NCBI GenBank assembly: GCA_963617965.1
Contig: CAVEQO010000036.1
Location: forward strand, 1 to 21,430
Source of the DNA: UBA6382 sp963617965
GTDB lineage: Bacteria; Bacteroidota; Bacteroidia; Bacteroidales; Bacteroidaceae
Direction: 5' to 3'
DNA length: 21,430 nucleotides
Shown: positions 7,280 to 15,574 of the stretch, one piece after another
Position numbering within the stretch: the stretch's first letter is position 1
How the letters are laid out: each line of letters opens with the position of its first letter
The notes under the pieces: generated by a model
The model's database searches: none
Seen by the model: the letters and a program-made list of their open reading frames with translations, nothing else
What the model was told of the DNA's origin: nothing
Program-made: the position numbers and the translations under genes

Positions 7280-9322
7280 TCATGGATTTTGTTCCTCGGG
7301 AAAATCCTCATCAGGTCTGTCTTCTTCTATCACGAGGTTGTTGATGATGAAGTTCTGCCGCTCCGGGGTGTTCTTGCCCATGTAGTAGCTGAGCAGTTCC
7401 TGTACCTGGTCGGTCTTGTGCAGGCTGACCTGTTCCAGCCTTATCTGCGGTCCGATGAACTCCTTGAATTCATCGGGAGAGATTTCGCCGAGGCCTTTGA
7501 ACCGGGTGATTTGAGGATCGGGGCCGAGTTCCCTTATGGCGTTGACACGCTCTTCTTCCGAATAGCAGTAGCGCGTGGTATATTCGGTGCGCTGGTTTCC
7601 GTCGCGTTTCTTGAGTATGGCGGCTCCCGCCGCCTTGTCATCGGTCTTGGCGGTTTTTGCCTTGGGCGTGCCCCTCCTGCTGTTGCGGACTCTGAACAGT
7701 GGGGTCTGCAGTATGTAGACATGGCCTTTCTTTATCAGATCCGGAAAGAACTGTAGGAAAAAAGTGAGCATCAGCAGCCTGATATGCATGCCGTCGACAT
7801 CGGCATCGGTGGCGATGATGACCTTGTTGTATCTGAGCCCGTCGAGCCCGTCCTCTATGTTGAGGGCTGCCTGCAGCAGGTTGAACTCCTCGTTTTTGTA
7901 TACCAGTTCTTTCGTCTCTCCGAAACTGTTGTAGGGTTTTCCGCGCAGGCTGAACACAGCTTGTGTCTGTGCGTCACGGCACTTGGTGATGGAGCCGCTC
8001 GCCGAAAGTCCCTCCGTGATGAATATGGCGGTGTCGAGCCGCGGGTCGTCTTCGGGGTCGGCGACTCCTTTCTTGCTCTTGGGTAGCGGGTCGTTGAGGT
8101 GGATGATGCAGTCGCGCAGCTTGGGGTTGTTGATGTTTATCTTCTTGGCTCTCTCCTTTGCCGCTTTGGACACTATGCCCGCCATGGCCTTGCGGTCACG
8201 CTCGGAGTCCTGTATCTTCTTCTGTATCTCCTCTGCCACGTCGGGATGCATGTGCAGGTAGTTGTCGACGTTTTTCTTGATGAAATCGCCCACGAACTTG
8301 TTTACGCTTACGCCCGATAGGGGGAAAGGGTTGCCCTTGCTGTCTTTTTCAGGAGCCATGGCGAGCGATCCGAGCTTGATTTTTGTCTGGCTTTCAAACG
8401 TTGGCTCTATCACCCTGATGGCTATGGCGGCCACAAGTCCGTTGCGAATGTCAACAGGCTCGTAGTTCTTGCCGAAGTGCTCCTTTATGGTTCTGGCTAT
8501 GTGTTCCTTGAAAGCACTCTGGTGCGTGCCTCCCTGCGTGGTGTGCTGTCCGTTGACATACGAGTAGTATTCCTCGCCGTTCTGGTTGGCGTGCGTAAAG
8601 GCTATGTCTATGCCCTCTCCTCTGAGGTGTACGATGTTGTAGAGGGGCGTGGCCGTCATGTTGTCGTTGAGCAGATCCTCAAGCCCGTTGCGGCTGACGA
8701 TGCGCCGGTTGTTGTAGAATATGGCAAGACCCGTGTTGAGGTATGTGTAGTTGCGCAGCATGAACTCCACGTATTCGGATCTGAATCTGAAATTTCTGAA
8801 CTGCTGCGGGTCAGGCTCGAAATATATGTAAGTGCCGTCTTCTTCTTCCGTGTCGCCCGACACGTCGTTGACAAGTTTGCCGTATTTGAACGTGGCCTCG
8901 TGATATTTGCCGTCTCGGTGGCTTCTGGCCACAAAGAGCTGGCTGAGGGCGTTGACGGCTTTCAGGCCCACACCGTTCAGCCCCACGCTCGCCGTGAAGA
9001 CCGAGGTGTCGTATTTTGCCCCGGTGTTGAGCTGGCTTACGGCAGGAATGAGACCTCCGAGCGGAATGCCCCGGCCGAAGTCCCTCACCATGGCACTGTG
9101 ATTTTCCTCTATCTCTATGTCTATGCGTTTCCCGTAGCCTTCGTTGAATTCGTCGATGCTGTTGTCTATGGTCTCCTTGAGCAGCACATATATTCCGTCT
9201 TCGCGGTTGGAGCCGTCGCCAAGGCGTCCGATGTACATGCCGGGTCGCCGTCTGATGTGCTCCACACCTTCAAGGTGCACGATGGTCTCGTCGCCATAGT
9301 TGTTTTTCTTCGTCTCTGCCAT
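7280..9322 (-). CDS. parE: DNA topoisomerase IV subunit B (ParE-type GyrB/ParE ATPase)
   Basis: A 680-residue type IIA topoisomerase ATPase subunit that decatenates or relaxes DNA with ParC. The start at 9322 gives MAETKKNNYGDETI; the longer open frame upstream is shadow of the GNAT gene. GHKL ATPase: ETIDNSIDE (50-58), DFGRGIP (81-87), GLNGVGLKAVNALS (114-127). The transducer domain carries the ATP Lys in QTKIKLG (312-318). TOPRIM: EGLSASGS (437-444) and TDADVDGMH (505-513). A basic, low-complexity linker (about 547-578) follows the second TOPRIM half. The C-terminus has RFKGLGEI (607-614). ParE is favoured over GyrB by the EGLSASGS motif and overall form, but not proven; parC is not in the window. 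The start is 16 nt after the GNAT stop. Confidence 0.9.
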   Translation of the reverse strand: MAETKKNNYGDETIVHLEGVEHIRRRPGMYIGRLGDGSNREDGIYVLLKETIDNSIDEFNEGYGKRIDIEIEENHSAMVRDFGRGIPLGGLIPAVSQLNTGAKYDTSVFTASVGLNGVGLKAVNALSQLFVARSHRDGKYHEATFKYGKLVNDVSGDTEEEDGTYIYFEPDPQQFRNFRFRSEYVEFMLRNYTYLNTGLAIFYNNRRIVSRNGLEDLLNDNMTATPLYNIVHLRGEGIDIAFTHANQNGEEYYSYVNGQHTTQGGTHQSAFKEHIARTIKEHFGKNYEPVDIRNGLVAAIAIRVIEPTFESQTKIKLGSLAMAPEKDSKGNPFPLSGVSVNKFVGDFIKKNVDNYLHMHPDVAEEIQKKIQDSERDRKAMAGIVSKAAKERAKKININNPKLRDCIIHLNDPLPKSKKGVADPEDDPRLDTAIFITEGLSASGSITKCRDAQTQAVFSLRGKPYNSFGETKELVYKNEEFNLLQAALNIEDGLDGLRYNKVIIATDADVDGMHIRLLMLTFFLQFFPDLIKKGHVYILQTPLFRVRNSRRGTPKAKTAKTDDKAAGAAILKKRDGNQRTEYTTRYCYSEEERVNAIRELGPDPQITRFKGLGEISPDEFKEFIGPQIRLEQVSLHKTDQVQELLSYYMGKNTPERQNFIINNLVIEEDRPDEDFPEEQNP

Positions 9323-9338
9323 GTCTGTTGTGTGCCTT

Positions 9339-10478
9339 TTAGTCCGTGAGGGGTTTGGTGTAGCAGCGGCGGCGTTTGTGGACTTTTCCGTCCAGATACT
9401 GCCATTGCGACTGCACTTTTCCGTTGGTCTCGAGTTCAAGGTTGGTCTCTCCCCATTTGAACCCTTTCGCTATGAAGACGGGAATCAGGTCGGCAAACAG
9501 GAGGGCGTTGACCCCTTTGCCCTGATATTCTGGCTTTATGGCCACAAGCAGGAGATCCAGGCCCGGCGGGTTTTTGATGAACAGGGCTTTGAGCAGATGC
9601 CACCATCCTAGCGGCCAGAGCTTGCCTTTGGCTTTCTGGAGAGCCGTTGAGAGCGATGGCATTGATATGCCTACACCGATGAGTTCGTTGTCGCTGTTCT
9701 CCACCAGTGTTACCATCTGCAGGTCGATCACGGGCAGGTATTCGCTGACATAACGTTCAATCTGCCCGTCTGAAAGTTCGCAGAATCCGGGGAGTGGTTT
9801 GTAGGCCTCGTTGATAAGCTTGAATATGCTGCGGCCAATGCCGGTGCGTTTTATTTCTCTGGTGTTCTTGAGCTTGCGGGTGTGCAGGTTGTAGCGCCGT
9901 TCCACTATCCGGGCGATTTTGTCGTATTGCTCGGGCAGTTTCTCCGGCACCAGAAGTTTCATTTCTATCCAGTCCATGGCTTTCTTGAAGCCCAGTCGCT
10001 CCAGATGGGCGGAGTAGTACGGATAGTTGTATGCCGTCGCCATGGTGCTCAGCTGGTCAAAGCCCTCGATGAGTATTCCTTCCGCGTCAAAGTCGGTAAA
10101 CCCGAGCGGTCCCTCAATGTCCGTCATGCCCTTGTTGAGTCCCCACTGAGCCACGGTCTTCAGGAGTGAGCGGCTCACGTCGGGGTCGTCTATGAAGTCT
10201 ATCCAGCCGAACCTGACCGTCTTCTTGTTCCATGCGGCGTTGGCCTTGTGGTTTATTATGGCAGCCACCCTGCCCACAATTCTGCCGTCCTGGTATGCCA
10301 GGAAATATTCGGCTTCGCAGAATTCGAATGCGGGGTTTTTGTCCTTGCTGAAAGTCTTCATGATGTCGGAATACAAGTCCGGCACCGAGTACGGGTTGTC
10401 TTTGTAGAGCCTGTAGTTGAACCTTGCGAATTTTCTGAGGTCTCCTTTGGTAGTGACTTTCCGTATTGTTGTCATCAT
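9339..10478 (-). CDS. GNAT-fold N-acetyltransferase-like protein of unknown substrate
   Basis: A 379-residue soluble protein with GNAT-like signatures. The N-terminal half contains FEFCEAEYFLAYQDGRIVGR (51-70), a typical beta-strand pair, and GPLGFTDFDAEGILIEGF. The C-terminal half has ELIGVGISMPSL and LLLVAIKPEYQGKGVNALLF, where the Gln/Gly-x-Gly-x motif resembles the acetyl-CoA pyrophosphate loop. The size suggests two GNAT-like modules. Proteins like this are widespread and uncharacterised in Bacteroidota. It is the first gene of the minus-strand run through ybeY, with a promoter box 25 nt upstream. Either of two adjacent ATGs (10478, 10475) could be the start. Confidence 0.82.
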   Translation of the reverse strand: MMTTIRKVTTKGDLRKFARFNYRLYKDNPYSVPDLYSDIMKTFSKDKNPAFEFCEAEYFLAYQDGRIVGRVAAIINHKANAAWNKKTVRFGWIDFIDDPDVSRSLLKTVAQWGLNKGMTDIEGPLGFTDFDAEGILIEGFDQLSTMATAYNYPYYSAHLERLGFKKAMDWIEMKLLVPEKLPEQYDKIARIVERRYNLHTRKLKNTREIKRTGIGRSIFKLINEAYKPLPGFCELSDGQIERYVSEYLPVIDLQMVTLVENSDNELIGVGISMPSLSTALQKAKGKLWPLGWWHLLKALFIKNPPGLDLLLVAIKPEYQGKGVNALLFADLIPVFIAKGFKWGETNLELETNGKVQSQWQYLDGKVHKRRRCYTKPLTD

Positions 10479-10502
10479 AAGGCGTGTGCGTGTATTAAGC
10501 TA

Positions 10503-10535
10503 CAAAGATACGTTTTTTTTGCGGCAGCGACGCAA
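10503..10535 (-). promoter_or_regulatory. Promoter of the GNAT-parE-coaD-S41-ruvB-ybeY run
   Basis: TATCTTTG on the minus strand (10510-10503) is a perfect TAnnTTTG -7 box. A TTG at 10535-10533 sits 22 nt upstream, slightly beyond the usual 19-21. A run of eight A's fills the spacer. The leader to the GNAT ATG is about 20 nt. Confidence 0.6.
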
Positions 10536-10637
10536 GAATGTTGCTAAAAAAACAAAAAGGCGGTTTCCCTGCCTGAATGTGGGTTTTGGCACGAAACATA
10601 ATGCGGACTTTAGGGCAGACAGGTCGGGATTTATTAG

Positions 10638-10645
10638 TACCTTTG
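10638..10645 (+). promoter_or_regulatory. -7 box of the U32/glycan-locus promoter
   Basis: TACCTTTG matches TAnnTTTG and lies 22 nt before the U32 start. No clear TTG is seen at -33. It is the only promoter-like site I found for the plus-strand run 10668-16630. Confidence 0.45.
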
Positions 10646-10667
10646 CCAGAACAAGTGCGCGTGCGCA

Positions 10668-11918
10668 ATGGACTACAGGAGCAAAGGCTACGAAATAATG
10701 GCCCCTGCGGGGTCGTGGGAATCACTGGCCGCTGCCGTCAAGGCAGGGGCGGATTCGGTGTATTTCGGCATAGAGAGTCTCAATATGCGCGCACATTCCG
10801 CTGCACGTTTCACCATCAGCGACCTTGGCGACATAGTGGGCCGGTGTGAGGACGGCGGAGCCAAGTCATATCTTACGGTCAATACCATTGTCTACGGAGA
10901 AGATCTGCCGCTGATGCGTTCCATCTGTGATGCGGCCAAGCGCAACGGTGTCTCGGCTGTCATTGCCAGCGATGTCGCCGTGTTGCAGTACTGTCGTTCC
11001 ATAGGGCAGGAAATCCACCTGTCTACCCAGCTCAACATCAGCAACATCGAGGCTCTGAAATTCTATGCCCGCTTTGCCGACGTGGCAGTGCTGGCCCGTG
11101 AGCTCAATATGGATCAGGTGGCGGATATCGCCCGGCAGATTGACGAACAGGGGATCGTTGGCCCCGGTGGGCAAAAGGTGCGCATCGAGATGTTCTGCCA
11201 CGGGGCTCTCTGCATGGCTGTAAGCGGCAAATGCTACCTCAGTCTCGACAATCTTGGACACAGTGCCAACCGTGGGGCATGTCTTCAGGTATGCCGCCGC
11301 GGCTACACGGTGCGCGACTGCGAGACGGGCGTGGAACTTGATGTCGACAACAAGTATATCATGTCGCCCAAGGATCTCAAGACCATCCGCTTCCTTGACC
11401 GCATGATCAAGGCCGGAGTCAAGGTTTTCAAGATAGAGGGGCGTGCCCGTGGTCCCGAATACGTCTACACTACGGTGCAGTGCTACAAGCAGGCTCTTGA
11501 AGCGGCATTGGACGGAACGGTCACCGAAGAGATGAAGGATCGGTGGGACGAGAGGCTGAAGGCGGTCTTCAATCGCGGTTTCTGGGATGGCTACTACCTT
11601 GGCCAGCGGCTGGGCGAGTGGAACAGCAACTACGGCTCATCGGCCACAGAGAAGAAAGTCTATGTGGGCAAGGTCGTGAAATATTTCTCCAAAATCGGCG
11701 TGGCGGAATTTCTCCTCGAAGCAAGCAGCCTTGACAAAGGCGACAGGTTGCTCGTGACGGGTCCCACAACAGGTGTCGTGTATTTTGACGCTGCAGAGAT
11801 ACGCTATGACCTTCTTCCGGTAGAACACGCCCAAAAGGGGTGGGACATCTCCATAGCAGTGCCAGAAAAGGTGCGTCCGTCCGACAAACTCTACAAAATA
11901 GTGCCGGCAGGCAGATAA
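10668..11918 (+). CDS. U32-family protein (YegQ/TrhP/RlhA-type hydroxylase or peptidase U32)
   Basis: A 416-residue U32-family protein. The N-terminal TIM-barrel-like domain begins EIMAPAGSWESLAAAVKAGA (9-28), the family hallmark, and contains EIHLSTQLNISN (115-126) and AVLARELN (140-147). The Cys set FCHGALC (176-182), SGKC (186-189) and NRGACLQVC (201-209) is the conserved U32 iron-sulfur-type cluster of ligands. FKIEGRARGPEYV (254-266) and a small beta C-terminal domain (about 335-416) complete it. Characterised members are RNA hydroxylases (TrhP on tRNA U34, RlhA on 23S rRNA); 'peptidase' is the historic name. The exact RNA target is not decidable here. It heads a plus-strand run continuing 19 nt later into glycan genes. 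Confidence 0.88.
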   Translation: MDYRSKGYEIMAPAGSWESLAAAVKAGADSVYFGIESLNMRAHSAARFTISDLGDIVGRCEDGGAKSYLTVNTIVYGEDLPLMRSICDAAKRNGVSAVIASDVAVLQYCRSIGQEIHLSTQLNISNIEALKFYARFADVAVLARELNMDQVADIARQIDEQGIVGPGGQKVRIEMFCHGALCMAVSGKCYLSLDNLGHSANRGACLQVCRRGYTVRDCETGVELDVDNKYIMSPKDLKTIRFLDRMIKAGVKVFKIEGRARGPEYVYTTVQCYKQALEAALDGTVTEEMKDRWDERLKAVFNRGFWDGYYLGQRLGEWNSNYGSSATEKKVYVGKVVKYFSKIGVAEFLLEASSLDKGDRLLVTGPTTGVVYFDAAEIRYDLLPVEHAQKGWDISIAVPEKVRPSDKLYKIVPAGR

Positions 11919-11937
11919 CCAATACTCCGTCCGATCA

Positions 11938-12963
11938 ATGTTTAATGTCCGCTTGACACCCTACCGCCCGGAACTGGGAACGATCTTTGCACGCCAGACA
12001 AAGGGTCGCTCCCTTGTTTCGCTTGACGGCCGCTATCGTTTCTGGATTGGCGATGTTCCCGGCATGCCGGACCCGGACTTCTGGGTGGTGCAGGGCAAGG
12101 GCGTGCGCCGGGGCGAAACTTGCGTGGTGGCTCCGCAAAACACTGTGTTGCTGACCACCGAGCCGCGCTCGGTGCTTTACTATCCGAAGCGTTATACAGA
12201 CCAGTTCGGTCTGGTATGCACGTGTCAGGAACAGACCCGGCATCCCAATGTACATTTCGGTCCGGCTGTTCTGCCCTGGTTCATAGGCTACACGGAAGAT
12301 GCGCAAGGCAATATAACGTCGTGCAGCCTTGACTATGACACGCTTGAGTCAAAGCCCGTTTCCGAAAAGACAAAGTTGCTGTCTGTCATAACAAGCGACA
12401 AGGCCTTTACGCAGGGACACATAGACCGCATACGGTTTGTCGGGAAACTGAAAGACCGCTATGGCGACAGCATAGATGTCTACGGGCGCGGCTTCAATGA
12501 CTTTGCCGACAAGTGGGAGGTCCTTTCACAATACAAGTACCACATCGTGATTGAAAACTCTTCGCAGCGGTACTACTGGACAGAGAAACTCTCTGACTGT
12601 TTTCTGGCGGAGACTTTCCCGTTCTACTACGGTTGTACCAATCTGGCGGACTATGTCCCCCGTCAGGCCTTTGAGCCGCTGGACATCCACCGCCCCGAAG
12701 AGGCGATACGGATTATAGACTCACAGATGGCGGAGCGGCGTTATGAGCAGTCGCGCTCCGTGCTTGCAGAAGCCAAGCGGCTTATGCTTGACAAGTACAA
12801 TATGTTTGAGTATATAGCGTCGCTGTGCGACAAGCTCGACCCCACGCTGCCCAAGCGTGAAGTGACCATCATGCCCTGCAGGTCCAGCCGGGATATCCGT
12901 AATTTGTGGCGGTATTCTGTCGGCAGGAAATGGTACGAACTGAAATACAGGTTGCAACGATGA
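11938..12963 (+). CDS. GT10 (alpha-1,3-fucosyltransferase-like) glycosyltransferase
   Basis: A 341-residue cytosolic glycosyltransferase with GT10 features. LLTTEPRSV (71-79) resembles the N-terminal acceptor-side motif. The C-terminal nucleotide-sugar region shows SVITSDKAFTQGHIDRIRFV (149-168), DVYGRGF (180-186), and the hallmark segment YKYHIVIENS (199-208) followed by YYWTEKLSD (212-220) and PFYYG (228-232). GT10 enzymes usually transfer fucose from GDP-fucose, but donor and acceptor are unproven here. No signal peptide or membrane segment is visible; the Lys/Arg-rich C-terminus could contact membrane. Its stop overlaps the WaaP-like start (ATGA), so the two products are probably made together for LPS/LOS or another surface glycan. 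Confidence 0.85.
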   Translation: MFNVRLTPYRPELGTIFARQTKGRSLVSLDGRYRFWIGDVPGMPDPDFWVVQGKGVRRGETCVVAPQNTVLLTTEPRSVLYYPKRYTDQFGLVCTCQEQTRHPNVHFGPAVLPWFIGYTEDAQGNITSCSLDYDTLESKPVSEKTKLLSVITSDKAFTQGHIDRIRFVGKLKDRYGDSIDVYGRGFNDFADKWEVLSQYKYHIVIENSSQRYYWTEKLSDCFLAETFPFYYGCTNLADYVPRQAFEPLDIHRPEEAIRIIDSQMAERRYEQSRSVLAEAKRLMLDKYNMFEYIASLCDKLDPTLPKREVTIMPCRSSRDIRNLWRYSVGRKWYELKYRLQR

Positions 12964-13751
12964 AGAAATACACAGTCAACAGTCCATACAGTCAGTCGAA
13001 GGCTCTCTTGCGGTTTATCGGCGGCTTGCCGTCGTCGTTCGCCGATGGCGGCATGTTGCTGTGGAACGGGCGCAACAAAATAAAGTCATTTGTATTGGGG
13101 CCGTCCGCCGGCGAACCGGAAACGCTGGAGGTGGTGGTGAAGAGTTTCAGGCGTCCGTCGGTGTTTCAGAAGATGGTGTATGCACTGCGCACCCACAAAG
13201 CGGAGAAAGCGTTCCTCAATGGCATCGAACTGATGCGGAGGGGTGTGGACACTCCTGAACCGGTTGCTTTCGTGGAACTCAGGCATGGTCTCTGGCTCTC
13301 CGCAGCTTACTATCTGTCAAGACCGACAAGCCTTGGAAACATAGAGGGAGAACTTGACCGTCCGGACTGGAACCGCCAGCTGGCCGCCGACTTCGGTCGT
13401 TATGTGGCGCAGCTGCACGAGAAAGGTGTCCTGCACCACGATCTCAACGACACTAATGTGCTTTTCCGGCGTGACGCAACCGGACGCTACTCTTTCGAGG
13501 TGATAGACATCAACCGTATGGCGTTCTATTCCGGCATTGACCGTATTCCCGAAAGAGACCTCATGGAAAACCTTACCCGGTTTACGGGCAATATGGAAAT
13601 ATTCGGGTTCGTGGTGCGCGCCTATGCCGAGGCGCGCGGTCTGGACGATGCCGGGGCTTTTGTGCGCCGCGCCACAGTACGGAAACTCCGCCACGACCGG
13701 CGTTGGCGCAGACGCAAACGCTTCTCAAGGCTTTTTAAACATAAGAAATAA
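12960..13751 (+). CDS. WaaP/Kdo-kinase-like lipopolysaccharide kinase
   Basis: A 263-residue protein with a bacterial protein-kinase-like fold of the LPS-kinase group, predicted to phosphorylate a Kdo or heptose in the LPS inner core. The start at 12960 overlaps the GT10 stop (ATGA). Likely ATP-binding Lys61 lies in VVVKSF (58-63). The catalytic loop is HHDLNDTNVLF (159-169), with Asp161 as base and Asn166 as metal ligand. The metal-binding Asp183 sits in VIDINR (181-186), where protein kinases have DFG. The C-terminus is very basic (RRWRRRKR), consistent with membrane association. The first 50 residues are less conserved. It is the last GC-rich gene before the composition shift. Confidence 0.82.
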   Translation: MKKYTVNSPYSQSKALLRFIGGLPSSFADGGMLLWNGRNKIKSFVLGPSAGEPETLEVVVKSFRRPSVFQKMVYALRTHKAEKAFLNGIELMRRGVDTPEPVAFVELRHGLWLSAAYYLSRPTSLGNIEGELDRPDWNRQLAADFGRYVAQLHEKGVLHHDLNDTNVLFRRDATGRYSFEVIDINRMAFYSGIDRIPERDLMENLTRFTGNMEIFGFVVRAYAEARGLDDAGAFVRRATVRKLRHDRRWRRRKRFSRLFKHKK

Positions 13752-13770
13752 AAAACAAAATAATTATAAA

Positions 13771-14817
13771 ATGAATTACTTAGACAGAAATGAGTTCAAT
13801 TTTGAGCCATCACAAAAGGTTGTTGAGGCAATAAAGACTTTTGACCCCAAAGAATTGTGCTTCTACACTCGCATCTACGACGAAGGCAAAAAGAGCGTGG
13901 TCTCTGTGAAGCTCTCTGAAATATATGGGGTGCCTGAGAATCAAGTGCTTCTTGGTTACGGCGGCGAGGAAATATTGAAGACTTCTGTACACTATTTCCT
14001 TATGACCGGTGGTGGTAATAACACCATTATGATACCGCAATTCTCTTGGTGGTACTACAACCGCGTGGCAGGTGAGTGTGGTGGCAAGGCTGAGATGTAT
14101 CCTCTCTACGAAACTGACGACACCTTTGCCTACAATGTGGACGAGGTGATTGAATACACCAACCGCATACGCCCTCGCATGCTTCTTCTGGCGTCACCCA
14201 ACAATCCTACGGGCAACAGCCTTACCAGTGAGGAAATTGGTCGCATCATGGAGAACATTCCGAGTGAGACAATGGTGCTTATTGACGAGGCTTATGCTTC
14301 GTTCATCTGCATGGATACTACCTATATCGCTCCGCTAATCAACAAATATTCCAATCTTATTATCAGTCGCACACTGTCAAAGTTCTACGGACTGCCGGGC
14401 TTGCGCATGGGCTTCGGCTTTATTGGTAAAGGTCACGAAGACTTCCTGAATTATGCCAACAAATATTTGGGCTACAATCGTTTTAGCGAGCGTGTGGCTC
14501 TTGCAGCCCTCGATAGCGACGAACACTATCGCAAAGTGGCAGACCAAATGGATTGGGGACGCAAACTCTACAAAAAGGAACTTGGTGACTTGCCGGGCTT
14601 CAAGGTATATAAATCGGTTGCCAACTTTATTCTGATTAAGTATCCTGCCGAAATCAAGGAGGCCCTCCAAAAGGCTATGACCGCCGAAGACTATAAGATT
14701 AAGTTTATGGGCGATCCGGGTTTGGAAAATTGTCTGCGCATCACTCTCGGCCGCCCCGAACAAACTCAGGTGGTTTGCGATACCATTAAACGTGTGGCAC
14801 TGGCACACTCTAAGTAA
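13771..14817 (+). CDS. Fold-type-I PLP enzyme of the HisC/CobD group (aminotransferase or phospho-amino-acid decarboxylase)
   Basis: A 348-residue class I/II PLP-dependent enzyme. The start follows an A/T-rich leader; the upstream open frame is shadow of the kinase gene. Key residues: SPNNPTG (142-148), Asp172 and Tyr175 in LIDEAYASF, the PLP Schiff-base Lys204 in SRTLSKFYGLPGLRMG (199-214), Arg212, and the substrate-carboxylate or phosphate Arg323 in CLRITLG (321-327). These fit HisC-like aminotransferases and CobD-like decarboxylases equally. No other his or cobalamin genes are nearby; a LicC-like cytidylyltransferase starts 12 nt later, pointing to synthesis of a phosphorylated amino-alcohol or amino-sugar precursor. 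Codon use is clearly more A/T-rich than upstream genes, suggesting horizontal acquisition. Confidence 0.88.
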   Translation: MNYLDRNEFNFEPSQKVVEAIKTFDPKELCFYTRIYDEGKKSVVSVKLSEIYGVPENQVLLGYGGEEILKTSVHYFLMTGGGNNTIMIPQFSWWYYNRVAGECGGKAEMYPLYETDDTFAYNVDEVIEYTNRIRPRMLLLASPNNPTGNSLTSEEIGRIMENIPSETMVLIDEAYASFICMDTTYIAPLINKYSNLIISRTLSKFYGLPGLRMGFGFIGKGHEDFLNYANKYLGYNRFSERVALAALDSDEHYRKVADQMDWGRKLYKKELGDLPGFKVYKSVANFILIKYPAEIKEALQKAMTAEDYKIKFMGDPGLENCLRITLGRPEQTQVVCDTIKRVALAHSK

Positions 14818-14829
14818 TTCTTTTGGCAA

Positions 14830-15561
14830 ATGAAGGCTTTGATTCTTGCCGCAGGCATGGCTTCGCGTCTGCGTCCGCTCACAACCAACACCCCCAAATG
14901 CTTGCTTAAAATAGGAGAGCGTTGCTTGTTGCAACGCTCGCTCGATGCTTTGATAGCTGCCGGCATTGAAGAGTTCGTGATTGTTACGGGTTTTCTGCAC
15001 GAAAAAATTGAAGAGTTTGTTGCCGATCATTACCCCGAACTTAATGTCACATTTATCCTTAACGAGGTCTTTGGTTCTACCAACAATATCTACTCGCTAT
15101 GGTTGGCACGCAAGGAGGTGGAAGGGCGTGATGCTTTGTTGCTTGACAGCGACTTGGTTTATGACCCCGAAATCATTAAACGGGTGCTGGCAGAGAAGTC
15201 GCCAAACATCTTGACTCTCATCAAGCATCCGCTTGGCGAAGAAGAAATTAAGGTGATAGTCGACGACAAAGGTTCTATCATAGAACTTAACAAAACCTGC
15301 AATCCTGCTGAGGCCATAGGCGAGAGCCTTGGCATAGAGCGAATGGGCTATGATTATACCACTGCGCTATACCGGGAGCTTGACGGCATGATGAATAAGG
15401 AACATCTTGAAAACGTGTTCTACGAGGTGGCTTTTGAGCGGCTTGCAAAACAAGGACACCGTTTCCGCGTGCTTGATGTCACCGGTCTCTTTTCTTGCGA
15501 ACTTGACACCGTGGAGGACTTCCGCGACGCTGTTGGCAAGATACCGGCCAAACTGCTGTAA
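14830..15561 (+). CDS. LicC-like CTP:phospho-alcohol cytidylyltransferase (phosphocholine cytidylyltransferase family)
   Basis: A 243-residue GT-A-fold nucleotidyltransferase. The signature LAAGMASRLRPLTTNTPKCL (6-25) carries the NTP-binding loop, Arg13 and Lys23. NNIYSLWLA (85-93) is the segment LicC-type enzymes have where sugar nucleotidyltransferases differ. LDSDLV (105-110) gives the metal-binding Asp106/Asp108. SCELDTVEDF (222-231) resembles the C-terminal EIDS-x-x-D metal site of LicC. Family members make CDP-choline, CDP-ethanolamine or related CDP-alcohols. Position between a PLP enzyme and a CDP-alcohol phosphotransferase supports CTP use and a phospho-amino-alcohol substrate; that is inference. 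A sugar-1-phosphate nucleotidyltransferase is the alternative. Confidence 0.85.
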   Translation: MKALILAAGMASRLRPLTTNTPKCLLKIGERCLLQRSLDALIAAGIEEFVIVTGFLHEKIEEFVADHYPELNVTFILNEVFGSTNNIYSLWLARKEVEGRDALLLDSDLVYDPEIIKRVLAEKSPNILTLIKHPLGEEEIKVIVDDKGSIIELNKTCNPAEAIGESLGIERMGYDYTTALYRELDGMMNKEHLENVFYEVAFERLAKQGHRFRVLDVTGLFSCELDTVEDFRDAVGKIPAKLL

Positions 15562-15574
15562 AAACTCTGTAATC

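Noticed and set aside
8477..9349. 290-codon plus-strand open frame opposite parE
   Set aside because: Antisense to a canonical ParE; Val/Tyr-rich composition typical of shadow frames.
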